Positions 1 through 4,405 of a stretch of DNA of 9,901 bases are shown here, piece after piece (position 1 is the first letter of the stretch; every line of letters starts with the position of its first letter). The position numbers and the translations under genes are program-made. The stretch is from NCBI GenBank assembly GCA_002778635.1, contig PFAS01000077.1, forward strand, positions 1 through 9,901, read 5' to 3'. This DNA is from Candidatus Falkowbacteria bacterium CG10_big_fil_rev_8_21_14_0_10_43_11. GTDB lineage: Bacteria > Patescibacteriota > Patescibacteriia > Patescibacteriales > XYC2-FULL-47-12. The notes beneath the pieces are model-generated. The model did not search any database, had not been told where the DNA came from, and worked only from the letters and a program-made list of their open reading frames with translations.

Positions 1-532
1 CAGCAGCTGATATGGCCGGAGTCGCGGGTGTTGCCGGGGTTACTGTCGGTACCGCCGGAGTCGCAGGGACTGCCGGGGTAGCGCTGCTGCTTCCGCTGCT
101 GCTTCCGCTGCTGCTTCCGCTGCTGCTTCCTCCACTACCGGCACTGCAAACTTCTTCTTTGGGTGTAATAGTAATAGTAGTGCCAGTAGTAAAATTGCTA
201 GGAAGCACAGTAACATCGTATTGGGAATAGCTAGTACCGCAAGTGAAAGTTCCCTCGTATACAGTTGGGTTTATAGTCATATTCTTTCTGCCGGTTGACC
301 GGAAAGTAAATTTGTCGCCAGCTGACAAAATAAAGTCTATGGCAGTTGCACGAACTTCTATCTGGTCGATTATCGCGCCGGAAAGAATGGTGAAGTTTGT
401 GTCAACTCCATTAACGGCAATGGTAATAGCAGTATCCTCGTTAAAAGTAAGCGCATTGGCCGTTGCTTTTACAGGCGTTACTGGAGCAATAAGCAATAAA
501 AGTCCCACTAATATAACGATCTTTTTTTTCAT
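1..532 (-). CDS. Exported protein with (GSSS)4 and Thr/Ala/Pro linker, C-terminus outside window
   Basis: An open frame of 177 codons runs from the ATG at 532-530 to the left edge without a stop, so the C-terminus is missing. Residues 1-24 are a signal peptide (MKKK, then a Leu/Ile/Val-rich core, then a cut near VKA-TA). Residues 26-128 look like a small beta-sandwich rich in Thr, Ile and Val, with two cysteines (98 and 129) that could form a disulfide. Then come four exact GSSS repeats (135-150) and a Thr/Ala/Pro/Val linker (151-173). Such linkers in Patescibacteria usually join a surface domain to a further module, here unseen. It lies 21 bases downstream of the 554-1171 gene on the same strand and is probably cotranscribed. 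No Shine-Dalgarno is visible. Its start is flanked by a leader very like that of its neighbour (AAGCTCACAAAATTATGAAA). I recognise no specific function; a surface or adhesion role is inference. Confidence 0.85.
   Translation of the reverse strand, partial: MKKKIVILVGLLLLIAPVTPVKATANALTFNEDTAITIAVNGVDTNFTILSGAIIDQIEVRATAIDFILSAGDKFTFRSTGRKNMTINPTVYEGTFTCGTSYSQYDVTVLPSNFTTGTTITITPKEEVCSAGSGGSSSGSSSGSSSGSSSATPAVPATPAVPTVTPATPATPAISAA
83..130 (-). repeat. Four perfect 12-bp tandem repeats encoding (GSSS)4
   Basis: The unit GCTGCTGCTTCC on the plus strand (GGAAGCAGCAGC in the coding sense) occurs four times without any mismatch and encodes Gly-Ser-Ser-Ser each time. Because the unit is a multiple of three, gain or loss of copies would change linker length without breaking the frame. 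Perfect identity at DNA level suggests recent expansion or active slippage. Confidence 0.95.
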
Positions 533-553
533 AATTTTGTGAGCTTAGTTTAT

Positions 554-1171
554 TTATCTTATTGCCATCCATTTCCAAGTGCGTGATGGTCCGTCAATAT
601 TTCTCGTGCTGGAAGCGTTGAAGAGCGTAATTTCAATGTAACCAGTAGTAGAAGAAGCGGAAGCCCCTTCAAATTGCAGCCAATTACTTGCCCCCTCCGT
701 GTCTATTGGGGGCGTTACAAAAACAGTATCTCCGCTTACCACCCCGGTAGCGGCGCAACTCGTACTGACAGGGGAACTTGTTCCCATCGTAATACTTTGC
801 GGATCAACAGCACAAGTGCCGAATAATAATTTTGAAACTGTCGTGCCGCCGCCAATAGCTAAAGCTGTAGTAGAGGCGCGGGAATTAGTCGTGTCTACCT
901 CAAATATCGGTACGCCGGAAAGATTATTTACTCCTAATACGCTTGCGCCGTTAGCTGAAATTGTGGTGGTAGCGGAAAGAGTGGTAGCTCCCGTAACCGC
1001 CAATGTGCTGGAAAGGGTGGCACTGGAAAGAGTGGTTGCGCCCGTGACTCCCAGCGTGCCGCCGATAGAAACACTATTACCTACTGTCGTAGCCGCAATG
1101 ACAATCCCCGCCGTAGCCAAAGTAGTTACTAGCGTGGCGATAGCCACCTGCAGAATTAATTTTGATTTCAT
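554..1171 (-). CDS. Exported beta-repeat protein with conserved C-terminal domain
   Basis: A 205-residue protein. Residues 1-27 are a signal peptide (MKSK, hydrophobic core, cut near VIAA-TT). Residues 28-75 hold short beta-strand repeats of the type TLxVTGATTLS (39-49 and 57-67), as in beta-helical or fibre-like surface proteins. The C-terminal half (116-205) has two cysteines (120, 139), a GDTVFVTPP strand (147-155), an Asn-Trp-Leu-x-Phe motif (163-167) and a TGYIEITLFN strand (176-185), and ends in WKWMAIR. I recognise this overall form from Patescibacteria surface proteins of unknown function. An in-frame ATG at 1180 would add MKI. I prefer 1171 because its leader (AAGCTTATGAAAATTATGAAA, the second ATG being the start) aligns with the leader of the next gene, whose only ATG matches the second one. 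First gene of a minus-strand operon. Confidence 0.8.
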   Translation of the reverse strand: MKSKLILQVAIATLVTTLATAGIVIAATTVGNSVSIGGTLGVTGATTLSSATLSSTLAVTGATTLSATTTISANGASVLGVNNLSGVPIFEVDTTNSRASTTALAIGGGTTVSKLLFGTCAVDPQSITMGTSSPVSTSCAATGVVSGDTVFVTPPIDTEGASNWLQFEGASASSTTGYIEITLFNASSTRNIDGPSRTWKWMAIR

Positions 1172-1198
1172 AATTTTCATAAGCTTGTTAATTTGATA

Positions 1199-1250
1199 AT
1201 TATGTAAATATTAATAATTAGGCCTAAAGGTTACTAATTTTTTACATAAT
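1199..1250. promoter_or_regulatory. Nested inverted repeat in the leader of the minus-strand operon
   Basis: ATTATGTAAA (1199-1208) is the exact reverse complement of TTTACATAAT (1241-1250). Inside lie a second stem, AATTAG (1216-1221) with CTAATT (1234-1239), and the 10-bp palindrome TTAGGCCTAA (1218-1227). The element begins 28 bases upstream of the 1171 start, so it is in the promoter or 5' leader. It could be a protein-binding site or an mRNA structure. AT-richness makes some symmetry likely by chance, but a perfect 10-bp arm with nested arms is more than expected. Confidence 0.45.
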
Positions 1251-1295
1251 AAAATTAAATTAATTTTTTTTCGACCTTTAATTTATAATTAAAAT

Positions 1296-1338
1296 AAAAA
1301 ATAGCCGACAAAAATAAAAATAAAGTCGGCTAATTTTT
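1296..1338. terminator. Bidirectional intrinsic terminator
   Basis: TAGCCGAC (1302-1309) pairs perfectly with GTCGGCTA (1325-1332) around a 15-base A-rich loop. An A-run precedes the stem and a T-run follows it, so both strands carry a stem plus U-tract. On the minus strand the tract is stronger (TTTTTTATTTT), which suits ending transcripts from the helix-turn-helix gene before they reach the 554-1171 operon. The long loop makes it weaker than a classical tetraloop terminator. Confidence 0.65.
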
Positions 1339-1427
1339 AGCTAATTTTATGGTTAATAAAATTCGCGTTAGGTTATTAGTTTTACGCATGGGGAGGCAAA
1401 AATAAATATTTAGTTTTCTAAAATTTT

Positions 1428-1449
1428 TTTCCAGTTAATTTCCAGTTAA
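1428..1449. repeat. Tandem duplication of an 11-mer
   Basis: TTTCCAGTTAA occurs at 1428-1438 and again directly at 1439-1449, without mismatch. No function is apparent. It may be replication slippage or a pair of binding half-sites. Confidence 0.7.
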
Positions 1450-1506
1450 GTTAATTAAATTATACAATAAAATAAAAATAAAAGCTATCTTGTGGATAAC
1501 TTTCTT

Positions 1507-1673
1507 AAATTTCTAATTTCTAATTATTCTAATTTCTAATCAAGCATCAACAACCGCCAAACTCTAATGCCCAAATTGCCATTGCGTATGCGCATTGGTT
1601 ATCGGTTAAAAATTGGACACTAGGTATTGTTATTTATTTAGAAATTTAGAATAATTAGGTTAATTAGAAATTT
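1507..1673. mobile_element. MITE-like / large inverted-repeat element, about 167 bp, no coding content
   Basis: The left arm (1507-1540) and the reverse complement of the right arm (1638-1673) both read AAATTTCTAATT, then CTAATTATTCTAA and TTTCTAA, differing only by small insertions. The interior is also symmetric: AACAA (1549-1553) with TTGTT (1627-1631), AACCG (1552-1556) with CGGTT (1603-1607), and a near-palindromic core at 1579-1598, CCATTGCGTATGCGCATTGG. The whole could fold into one long hairpin. There is no transposase and no clear target-site duplication. The right arm overlaps the 3' end of the helix-turn-helix gene. It could be a MITE, a REP/ERIC-like intergenic palindrome or a degraded remnant. 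Confidence 0.55.
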
Positions 1674-1929
1674 TATATTCCTCCTTCCATTCCTTCACAA
1701 ACTTGCCGACCCCATATTGCCCTAATTTATTTTTTAGCCGCGCGCTTTGGTGAGCCCAAATAATTAGCGATCCCATTTCCAAACTGTAGCGCTCATCCTC
1801 TACTACATAGATAATTTCTTTGGCTTTTATCGCCCGCCGAATTGTTTTTTGTTCAACGCCAAAAAGTTTAGCGGCCTGAGTCACAGAGATCCATAACTTA
1901 TTTGAGATTGGCGTCTCCTCTATGAGCAT
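1660..1929 (-). CDS. Small MerR/excisionase-type helix-turn-helix DNA-binding protein
   Basis: An 89-residue protein. Residues 13-35 (WISVTQAAKLFGVEQKTIRRAIK) are a winged helix-turn-helix of the HTH_17/excisionase kind: a first helix TQAAKLFG, a turn at V25, and a recognition helix QKTIRRAIK. A short wing (EIIYVVEDERYSLEMGSL, 38-54) follows, then a basic helical tail with LKNKLGQYGVGKFVKEW (65-81). Proteins of this size and form are common in Patescibacteria; targets are unknown to me. An in-frame TTG at 1938 would add three residues, but the ATG at 1929 is the simpler start. No Shine-Dalgarno is seen. The last codons (KISN and stop) lie in the right arm of the 1507-1673 inverted-repeat element, so the native C-terminus may have been replaced. 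Three dyad repeats upstream (1953-2058) suggest autoregulation (inference). Confidence 0.85.
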   Translation of the reverse strand: MLIEETPISNKLWISVTQAAKLFGVEQKTIRRAIKAKEIIYVVEDERYSLEMGSLIIWAHQSARLKNKLGQYGVGKFVKEWKEEYKISN

Positions 1930-1952
1930 AAAAAGCAAAAAATTTACTTAAA

Positions 1953-2058
1953 GTCCACATTTCTCTAGACATTCGTTAAAATATAAATAATATTAAAAGT
2001 CCACATTTCTCTAGACTTTAAACTTTTCTATATTTTAATAGTCCACTATATTATAGAC
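1953..2058. promoter_or_regulatory. Three spaced copies of an 18-bp dyad, candidate operators of the adjacent HTH gene
   Basis: GTCCACATTTCTCTAGAC occurs at 1953-1970 and again, identical, at 1999-2016, with the identity extending three A bases upstream (21 bp in all). A diverged copy, GTCCACTATATTATAGAC, lies at 2041-2058. Start-to-start spacing is 46 and 42 bp, near four helical turns. Each copy has outer symmetry GTC-N12-GAC with GTCCA opposite TAGAC. The first copy begins 24 bp upstream of the helix-turn-helix start, so the array covers its promoter region. Binding by that protein is inference. Confidence 0.65.
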
Positions 2059-2124
2059 TTATATTGTTTTATATTTCATTTTCTCATATTTTTATACTTT
2101 TTGCAATACACTACTAATTACTAA

Positions 2125-2140
2125 TCCCGAGTACTCGGGA
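2125..2140. repeat. Perfect 16-bp palindrome
   Basis: TCCCGAGTACTCGGGA is fully self-complementary and is far more GC-rich than its surroundings. It has no T-run, so it is not a terminator. It is followed by CGAATATACGAATATA, a short tandem ACGAATAT motif. I take it as one of the interspersed palindromes typical of these genomes. Confidence 0.7.
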
Positions 2141-2174
2141 CGAATATACGAATATAGACTTTAATGATATTGTC

Positions 2175-2255
2175 TGTCATTCCCACTTTCGCTCGCCTTG
2201 CCAGAGCTTTGACGAAGCAGACAGAAGAGATGATATAAAAAGGACGGGAATGGCA
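2175..2255. repeat. Degenerate copy of the TGTCATTCCC interspersed inverted repeat
   Basis: TGTCATTCCC (2175-2184) faces GGGAATGGCA (2246-2255), which is its reverse complement with one mismatch. The left end continues as ACTTTCGCTCG. The same TTGTCATTCCCGC end begins the intact copy at 4310-4376, so this is a related, longer and decayed member with an unrelated middle (CCAGAGCTTTGACGAAGCAG). Confidence 0.6.
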
Positions 2256-2333
2256 ATAAATTTGACTCTATTTTGGTTTTGTTGTATATTTAGATTGTTT
2301 TTTAGAGATTTTTAAGTTATAGTAGTTTAGAAT

Positions 2334-2358
2334 AAAAAAGGCGAATATTCGCTATTTT
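2334..2358. terminator. Short bidirectional hairpin flanked by A and T runs
   Basis: GCGAATATTCGC (2341-2352) is a perfect 12-bp palindrome with an A-run on the left and TATTTTTT on the right. It resembles a minimal intrinsic terminator readable in both directions, isolating the sigma gene from upstream transcription. It lies directly upstream of the sigma promoter. The stem is short, so strength is doubtful. Confidence 0.45.
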
Positions 2359-2367
2359 TTGTATTAC

Positions 2368-2397
2368 TGTAACATTTTTACTTTTTTTTCGTATAAT
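2368..2397 (+). promoter_or_regulatory. Promoter of the ECF sigma gene, ECF-like (TGTAAC-N16-CGTA) and with a TATAAT
   Basis: TGTAAC (2368-2373) is followed by a T-rich 16-base spacer and CGTA (2390-2393). This matches the layout of ECF sigma promoters (AAC in the -35, T-rich spacer, CGT in the -10; compare Bacillus SigW TGAAAC-N16-CGTA). The same stretch holds a perfect housekeeping -10, TATAAT (2392-2397), with GTAACA (2369-2374) 17 bases upstream, four of six matching TTGACA. Transcription would start around 2402-2405, leaving under 10 bases before the ATG at 2412, so the mRNA would be nearly leaderless; no Shine-Dalgarno is present. Confidence 0.65.
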
Positions 2398-2411
2398 ATC
2401 GCGTAATTCAT

Positions 2412-2960
2412 ATGATTAAACAGGGAAGTTTGCAGGAAAAAATTCTAATAAGCAAACTGAACTTTAAAAATAAGGACGCGTTCTCCGCTATTTACGATTT
2501 ATATTTAGACAAAATATATCGTTTTATTTATTTTAAAGTGCCGACTGTCGCTGAAGCGGAAGATTTGACTTCTCAAGTTTTTTTAAAAATTTGGCAACTG
2601 GCGATAACCGGTCGCATTAAAGTGGGCGAGTCGTTTCAATCTTTAATTTATAAAGTAGCCCGTAATTTGGTTATTGACCATTATCGCTCTTCCGCTCGCG
2701 ATAAAAATACCGTGTCATTGGACGAAGCGATTAATGTCGCGCGCAATGAGACGCTGGAAAATAAAATTGACGCAAAGTTGGAACTGGAGCAGGTCGGGAA
2801 AAAATTAAGAAAATTAAAGAACGAATATCGCGAAGTAATCATCATGCATTTCGTTGACGATTTAACCATTAAAGAAATAGCCGGCATTTTGGAGAAAAAA
2901 CGGGGAAATGTCAGGGTAACGCTCCATCGCGCGTTGAAAGCGTTGAAGGAAATACAATAA
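2412..2960 (+). CDS. RNA polymerase sigma factor, ECF subfamily
   Basis: A 182-residue protein of normal ECF length. Region 2 spans about 23-92: AFSAIYDLYLDKIYRFIYFK is the core-binding helix, AEDLTSQVFLKIWQ is region 2.2, and LIYKVARNLVIDHYRSS is the DNA-melting/-10-reading part. A variable linker (95-125) follows. Region 4 (about 128-180) has LRKLKNEYREVIIMHFVDDL, then the helix-turn-helix TIKEIAGILEKKRGNVRVTLHRALKAL that reads the -35. It acts in the cytoplasm with core RNA polymerase. The start is fixed by the only nearby ATG and by the promoter a few bases upstream. The DUF5667-type membrane protein 189 bases downstream is the likely anti-sigma partner, as is common in Patescibacteria. 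Its regulon is unknown; its own promoter looks ECF-like, suggesting autoregulation (inference). Confidence 0.92.
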   Translation: MIKQGSLQEKILISKLNFKNKDAFSAIYDLYLDKIYRFIYFKVPTVAEAEDLTSQVFLKIWQLAITGRIKVGESFQSLIYKVARNLVIDHYRSSARDKNTVSLDEAINVARNETLENKIDAKLELEQVGKKLRKLKNEYREVIIMHFVDDLTIKEIAGILEKKRGNVRVTLHRALKALKEIQ

Positions 2961-2978
2961 AGGCGCTGAAATGAACGG

Positions 2979-3040
2979 GATTGCTTGTGCCACCGCTAAA
3001 GCTTTTGGCGACACGCGGTCGTCGCTGACTCCTCGCAATG
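2979..3040. repeat. Interspersed inverted repeat between sigma and anti-sigma genes (GATTGC...GCAATG)
   Basis: GATTGC (2979-2984) faces GCAAT (3035-3039), with CTCGCAATGACAGGG at the right end. This is the form of the widespread bacterial repeat whose ends read ATTGCTTCG and CGCAATGAC. A second inner complementarity joins GCCACCGCTAAAGC to GCTTTTGGCG loosely. It shows no coding potential that I trust and splits what would be a tight operon. It could act as a processing or attenuation structure between the two genes. Confidence 0.55.
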
Positions 3041-3091
3041 ACAGGGAATTAATTTGCAGCATTCGCATAGTTGCAGGAAGAGTTTGGCCCG

Positions 3092-3123
3092 TACGAAGCG
3101 TTCGTATTAAAGGTTTATAAACC
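3092..3123. repeat. Two adjacent short hairpins upstream of the anti-sigma gene
   Basis: TACGAA-GCG-TTCGTA (3092-3106) is a perfect 6-bp stem with a 3-base loop. Five bases on lies the 12-bp palindrome GGTTTATAAACC (3112-3123). They end 26 bases before the anti-sigma ATG. Either could be an mRNA structure or an operator; I cannot assign a function. Confidence 0.5.
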
Positions 3124-3149
3124 AATTAAACCCATACTACTATTTGAAC

Positions 3150-4244
3150 ATGGAAAAAGACATTATCTCCCAACTGCATAGTTTGCGGAACATCAAGCCG
3201 GATGAACATTTTCGCGCAACGCAGAAAGAAATTTTAATGAATCAGATTTCCGCCTCCGCCCAAACCGCCAAGGGCGCGGGTTTTGTTTGGTTTTATCTCA
3301 AAGAAACTTTTAAATACGAAATGTCCCTGCTGGGCCAGCCGGTGGCGGGGCTTGCCGTCATCCTATTGTTAATTTTTGGCGGCGGCGTTTTTAGCATCAG
3401 CGCCGCGAGCGAAGCGACTCCGGGCAGTTTTTTGTACACGGTAAAAATCGTCAGCGAGAAAACCAGATTCGCGTTCGCGTTGCAGCCGGAAGATAAGATG
3501 AAATTAAATTTTGAATTTGCCGAACGCCGCGCGGCCGAAATAAAAACTTTAGCCGGTAATAACGAGCACGAAAAGATCAGCCAAGCGGCCGATAATTTGA
3601 AAGAAGAAATCGCGTCCGCCCAAAAGCAATTAAAGCAAATGGAAGCAAACAGCCCGAAAACGGCGATGGCAATGGCCAAGGACATTGAAAACAAAACAAC
3701 CGCTTTGCGCGCGACTTTGCGGGAAACGAAAGAAACGTTAGCGCATTCGTCCGGTTCGGCCAAAAATAAGCTTAACGAGACCATCCAAACCGTGGATGCG
3801 GTTAGTTTGAGCGCCCTTAATACTATCGTGAAATCCGCTGATAATGCCAGTGGCGCCGAAAAAGCCGAGTTAAACCGGCGGGTAGCGTCAAAATTAAAAG
3901 CGTCTAAGGAAAAAATTAATGAAGCGCGGGCGGAAGCCAAAGTGTTCAGCGCCGGTTTTGCCCGCAGTGAAACGGGTTTGCAAGTTTTTTTGGGACAGGC
4001 AGTTGAAAACAAAACTAAAGAAGCGACTAAAGTGATAACTGAAGCGGAAAAATTATTAAGCGGCAATGATTATCAGGGAGCGTTGGATAAGATTGCCGAG
4101 AGCGACAATTTATTAAATGAAGCAACGGCGGCAACGGCTGAAAAAGAGGCGTTAAGCACTTCCACGCCGGAAGTAAAAGCCGAAACTAAGCCGGAAGTTA
4201 AAGGAGTAATGGAAGAAGCGACGACAACTGGAGTTGTGCGTTAA
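3150..4244 (+). CDS. Membrane-anchored DUF5667-type protein, candidate anti-sigma factor
   Basis: A 364-residue protein. Residues 1-62 are a charged cytoplasmic segment (LHSLRNIKPDEHFRATQKEIL), the right place to hold a sigma factor. Residues 64-86 are a single membrane helix (PVAGLAVILLLIFGGGVFSISAA). Directly outside, residues 88-136 (EATPGSFLYTVKIVSEKTRFAFALQPEDKMKLNFEFAERRAAEIKTLA) match the DUF5667 pattern, with the ATPG-x-LY-VK and LNFEFAERR motifs. The rest is a long Ala/Lys/Glu-rich helical, probably coiled-coil, region (140-335) ending in a Thr/Pro/Glu-rich tail. An in-frame TTG at 3144 would add two residues; the ATG is simpler. Downstream of an ECF sigma gene, it most likely sequesters that sigma at the membrane and releases it on an envelope signal. 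That role is inferred from gene order and topology. There is no classical ZAS zinc motif (no HxxxCxxC). Confidence 0.85.
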   Translation: MEKDIISQLHSLRNIKPDEHFRATQKEILMNQISASAQTAKGAGFVWFYLKETFKYEMSLLGQPVAGLAVILLLIFGGGVFSISAASEATPGSFLYTVKIVSEKTRFAFALQPEDKMKLNFEFAERRAAEIKTLAGNNEHEKISQAADNLKEEIASAQKQLKQMEANSPKTAMAMAKDIENKTTALRATLRETKETLAHSSGSAKNKLNETIQTVDAVSLSALNTIVKSADNASGAEKAELNRRVASKLKASKEKINEARAEAKVFSAGFARSETGLQVFLGQAVENKTKEATKVITEAEKLLSGNDYQGALDKIAESDNLLNEATAATAEKEALSTSTPEVKAETKPEVKGVMEEATTTGVVR

Positions 4245-4261
4245 AGTAAACATATTTTATT

Positions 4262-4304
4262 TTGTCATTCCCGCTTATAGCGGAAATTACGATGGGAGTT
4301 TTTT
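4262..4304. repeat. Half copy of the TTGTCATTCCCGC repeat with hairpin and T-run
   Basis: TTGTCATTCCCGC starts at 4262. It forms the hairpin CCGCT-TAT-AGCGG (4271-4283), diverges, and ends at a GGGAGTTTTTT run (4294-4304). It shares ATTCC, ATAGCGG and AATTA with the hairpin upstream of the surface-protein gene (5251-5272). It could double as a weak terminator for the sigma/anti-sigma transcript. Confidence 0.45.
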
Positions 4305-4309
4305 CCTCC

Positions 4310-4376
4310 TTGTCATTCCCGCGAAAGTGGGAATCTAAGAATAGATTTGAGATCCCCGCTTTCGCGGGGATGACAA
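4310..4376. repeat. Intact interspersed inverted repeat (TTGTCATTCCCGC...GGGGATGACAA)
   Basis: TTGTCATTCCC (4310-4320) faces GGGGATGACAA (4366-4376), with inner arms GCGAAAGTGGGAATC and GATCCCCGCTTTCGC. The middle TAAGAATAGATTTGA has its own symmetry. This is the well-known palindromic repeat that, when translated, gives SFPRKWES...IPAFAGMT in many unrelated bacterial gene predictions. Here it lies just before the methyltransferase start and reads through in the same frame. Confidence 0.85.
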
Positions 4377-4405
4377 AAAAGGCGGAAATAACAGAAAGAG
4401 AATGT

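Larger units (their letters stand above)
1172..1659. other. AT-rich non-coding spacer with hairpins and a MITE-like element
   Basis: No supportable gene lies here. From left to right it holds a 10-bp inverted repeat with nested symmetry (1199-1250), a bidirectional terminator (1296-1338), an 11-bp tandem duplication TTTCCAGTTAA (1428-1438 and 1439-1449), one consensus DnaA-box-like 9-mer TGTGGATAA (1491-1499), and the start of an inverted-repeat element (1507-1673). The promoter for the minus-strand operon must lie between about 1181 and 1290, but I cannot pick a convincing -35/-10 pair in so AT-rich a sequence. Confidence 0.75.
1930..2411. other. Non-coding divergent regulatory spacer
   Basis: This spacer separates the minus-strand helix-turn-helix gene from the plus-strand sigma gene. 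It contains three GTCCAC...GAC dyads (1953-2058), a 16-bp perfect palindrome (2125-2140), a degenerate interspersed repeat (2175-2255), a short hairpin with T-run (2334-2358) and the sigma-gene promoter (2368-2397). I see no open frame that looks like a gene. Confidence 0.8.

Noticed and set aside
12..542. Two plus-strand open frames (12-230 and 243-542)
   Set aside because: They lie opposite the minus-strand partial gene, which has a signal peptide and a sensible linker. The plus frames are low-complexity Leu/Pro/Val products of the antisense GSSS and Ala/Pro codons.
699..1196. Plus-strand frame of 165 codons
   Set aside because: It is the antisense of the 554-1171 exported protein and lacks domain features; the minus product has a signal peptide and recognisable motifs.
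1428..1500. Replication origin suggested by a DnaA-box 9-mer TGTGGATAA (1491-1499) in AT-rich DNA
   Set aside because: Only one consensus box is present and neither dnaA nor dnaN is nearby; a single 9-mer is not enough.
1938..1938. TTG start for the HTH gene, TTG 3144 for the anti-sigma gene and ATG 1180 for the beta-repeat protein
   Set aside because: Each adds only two or three residues; a nearby ATG is present and, for the last, leader similarity favours the inner ATG.
1953..2058. CRISPR array
   Set aside because: There are only three short dyads, the third degenerate, with 24-28 base AT-rich spacers of low complexity and no cas genes; an operator array fits better.
2125..2140. Terminator at the TCCCGAGTACTCGGGA palindrome
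   Set aside because: There is no T-run on either side and it lies far from any stop codon.
1172..2411. tRNA or other structured RNA genes in the spacers
   Set aside because: I found no cloverleaf, T-loop GTTCRAAT or CCA-like end. The hairpins are short or belong to repeats.
2862..3125. Minus-strand frame of 87 codons across the sigma 3' end
   Set aside because: It reads through the interspersed repeat and the sigma region 4 antisense; nothing in it resembles a protein family.
3293..4066. Minus-strand frame of 257 codons
   Set aside because: It is the antisense shadow of the DUF5667-type gene, caused by its few TTA/CTA/TCA codons; the product has no coherent domain.
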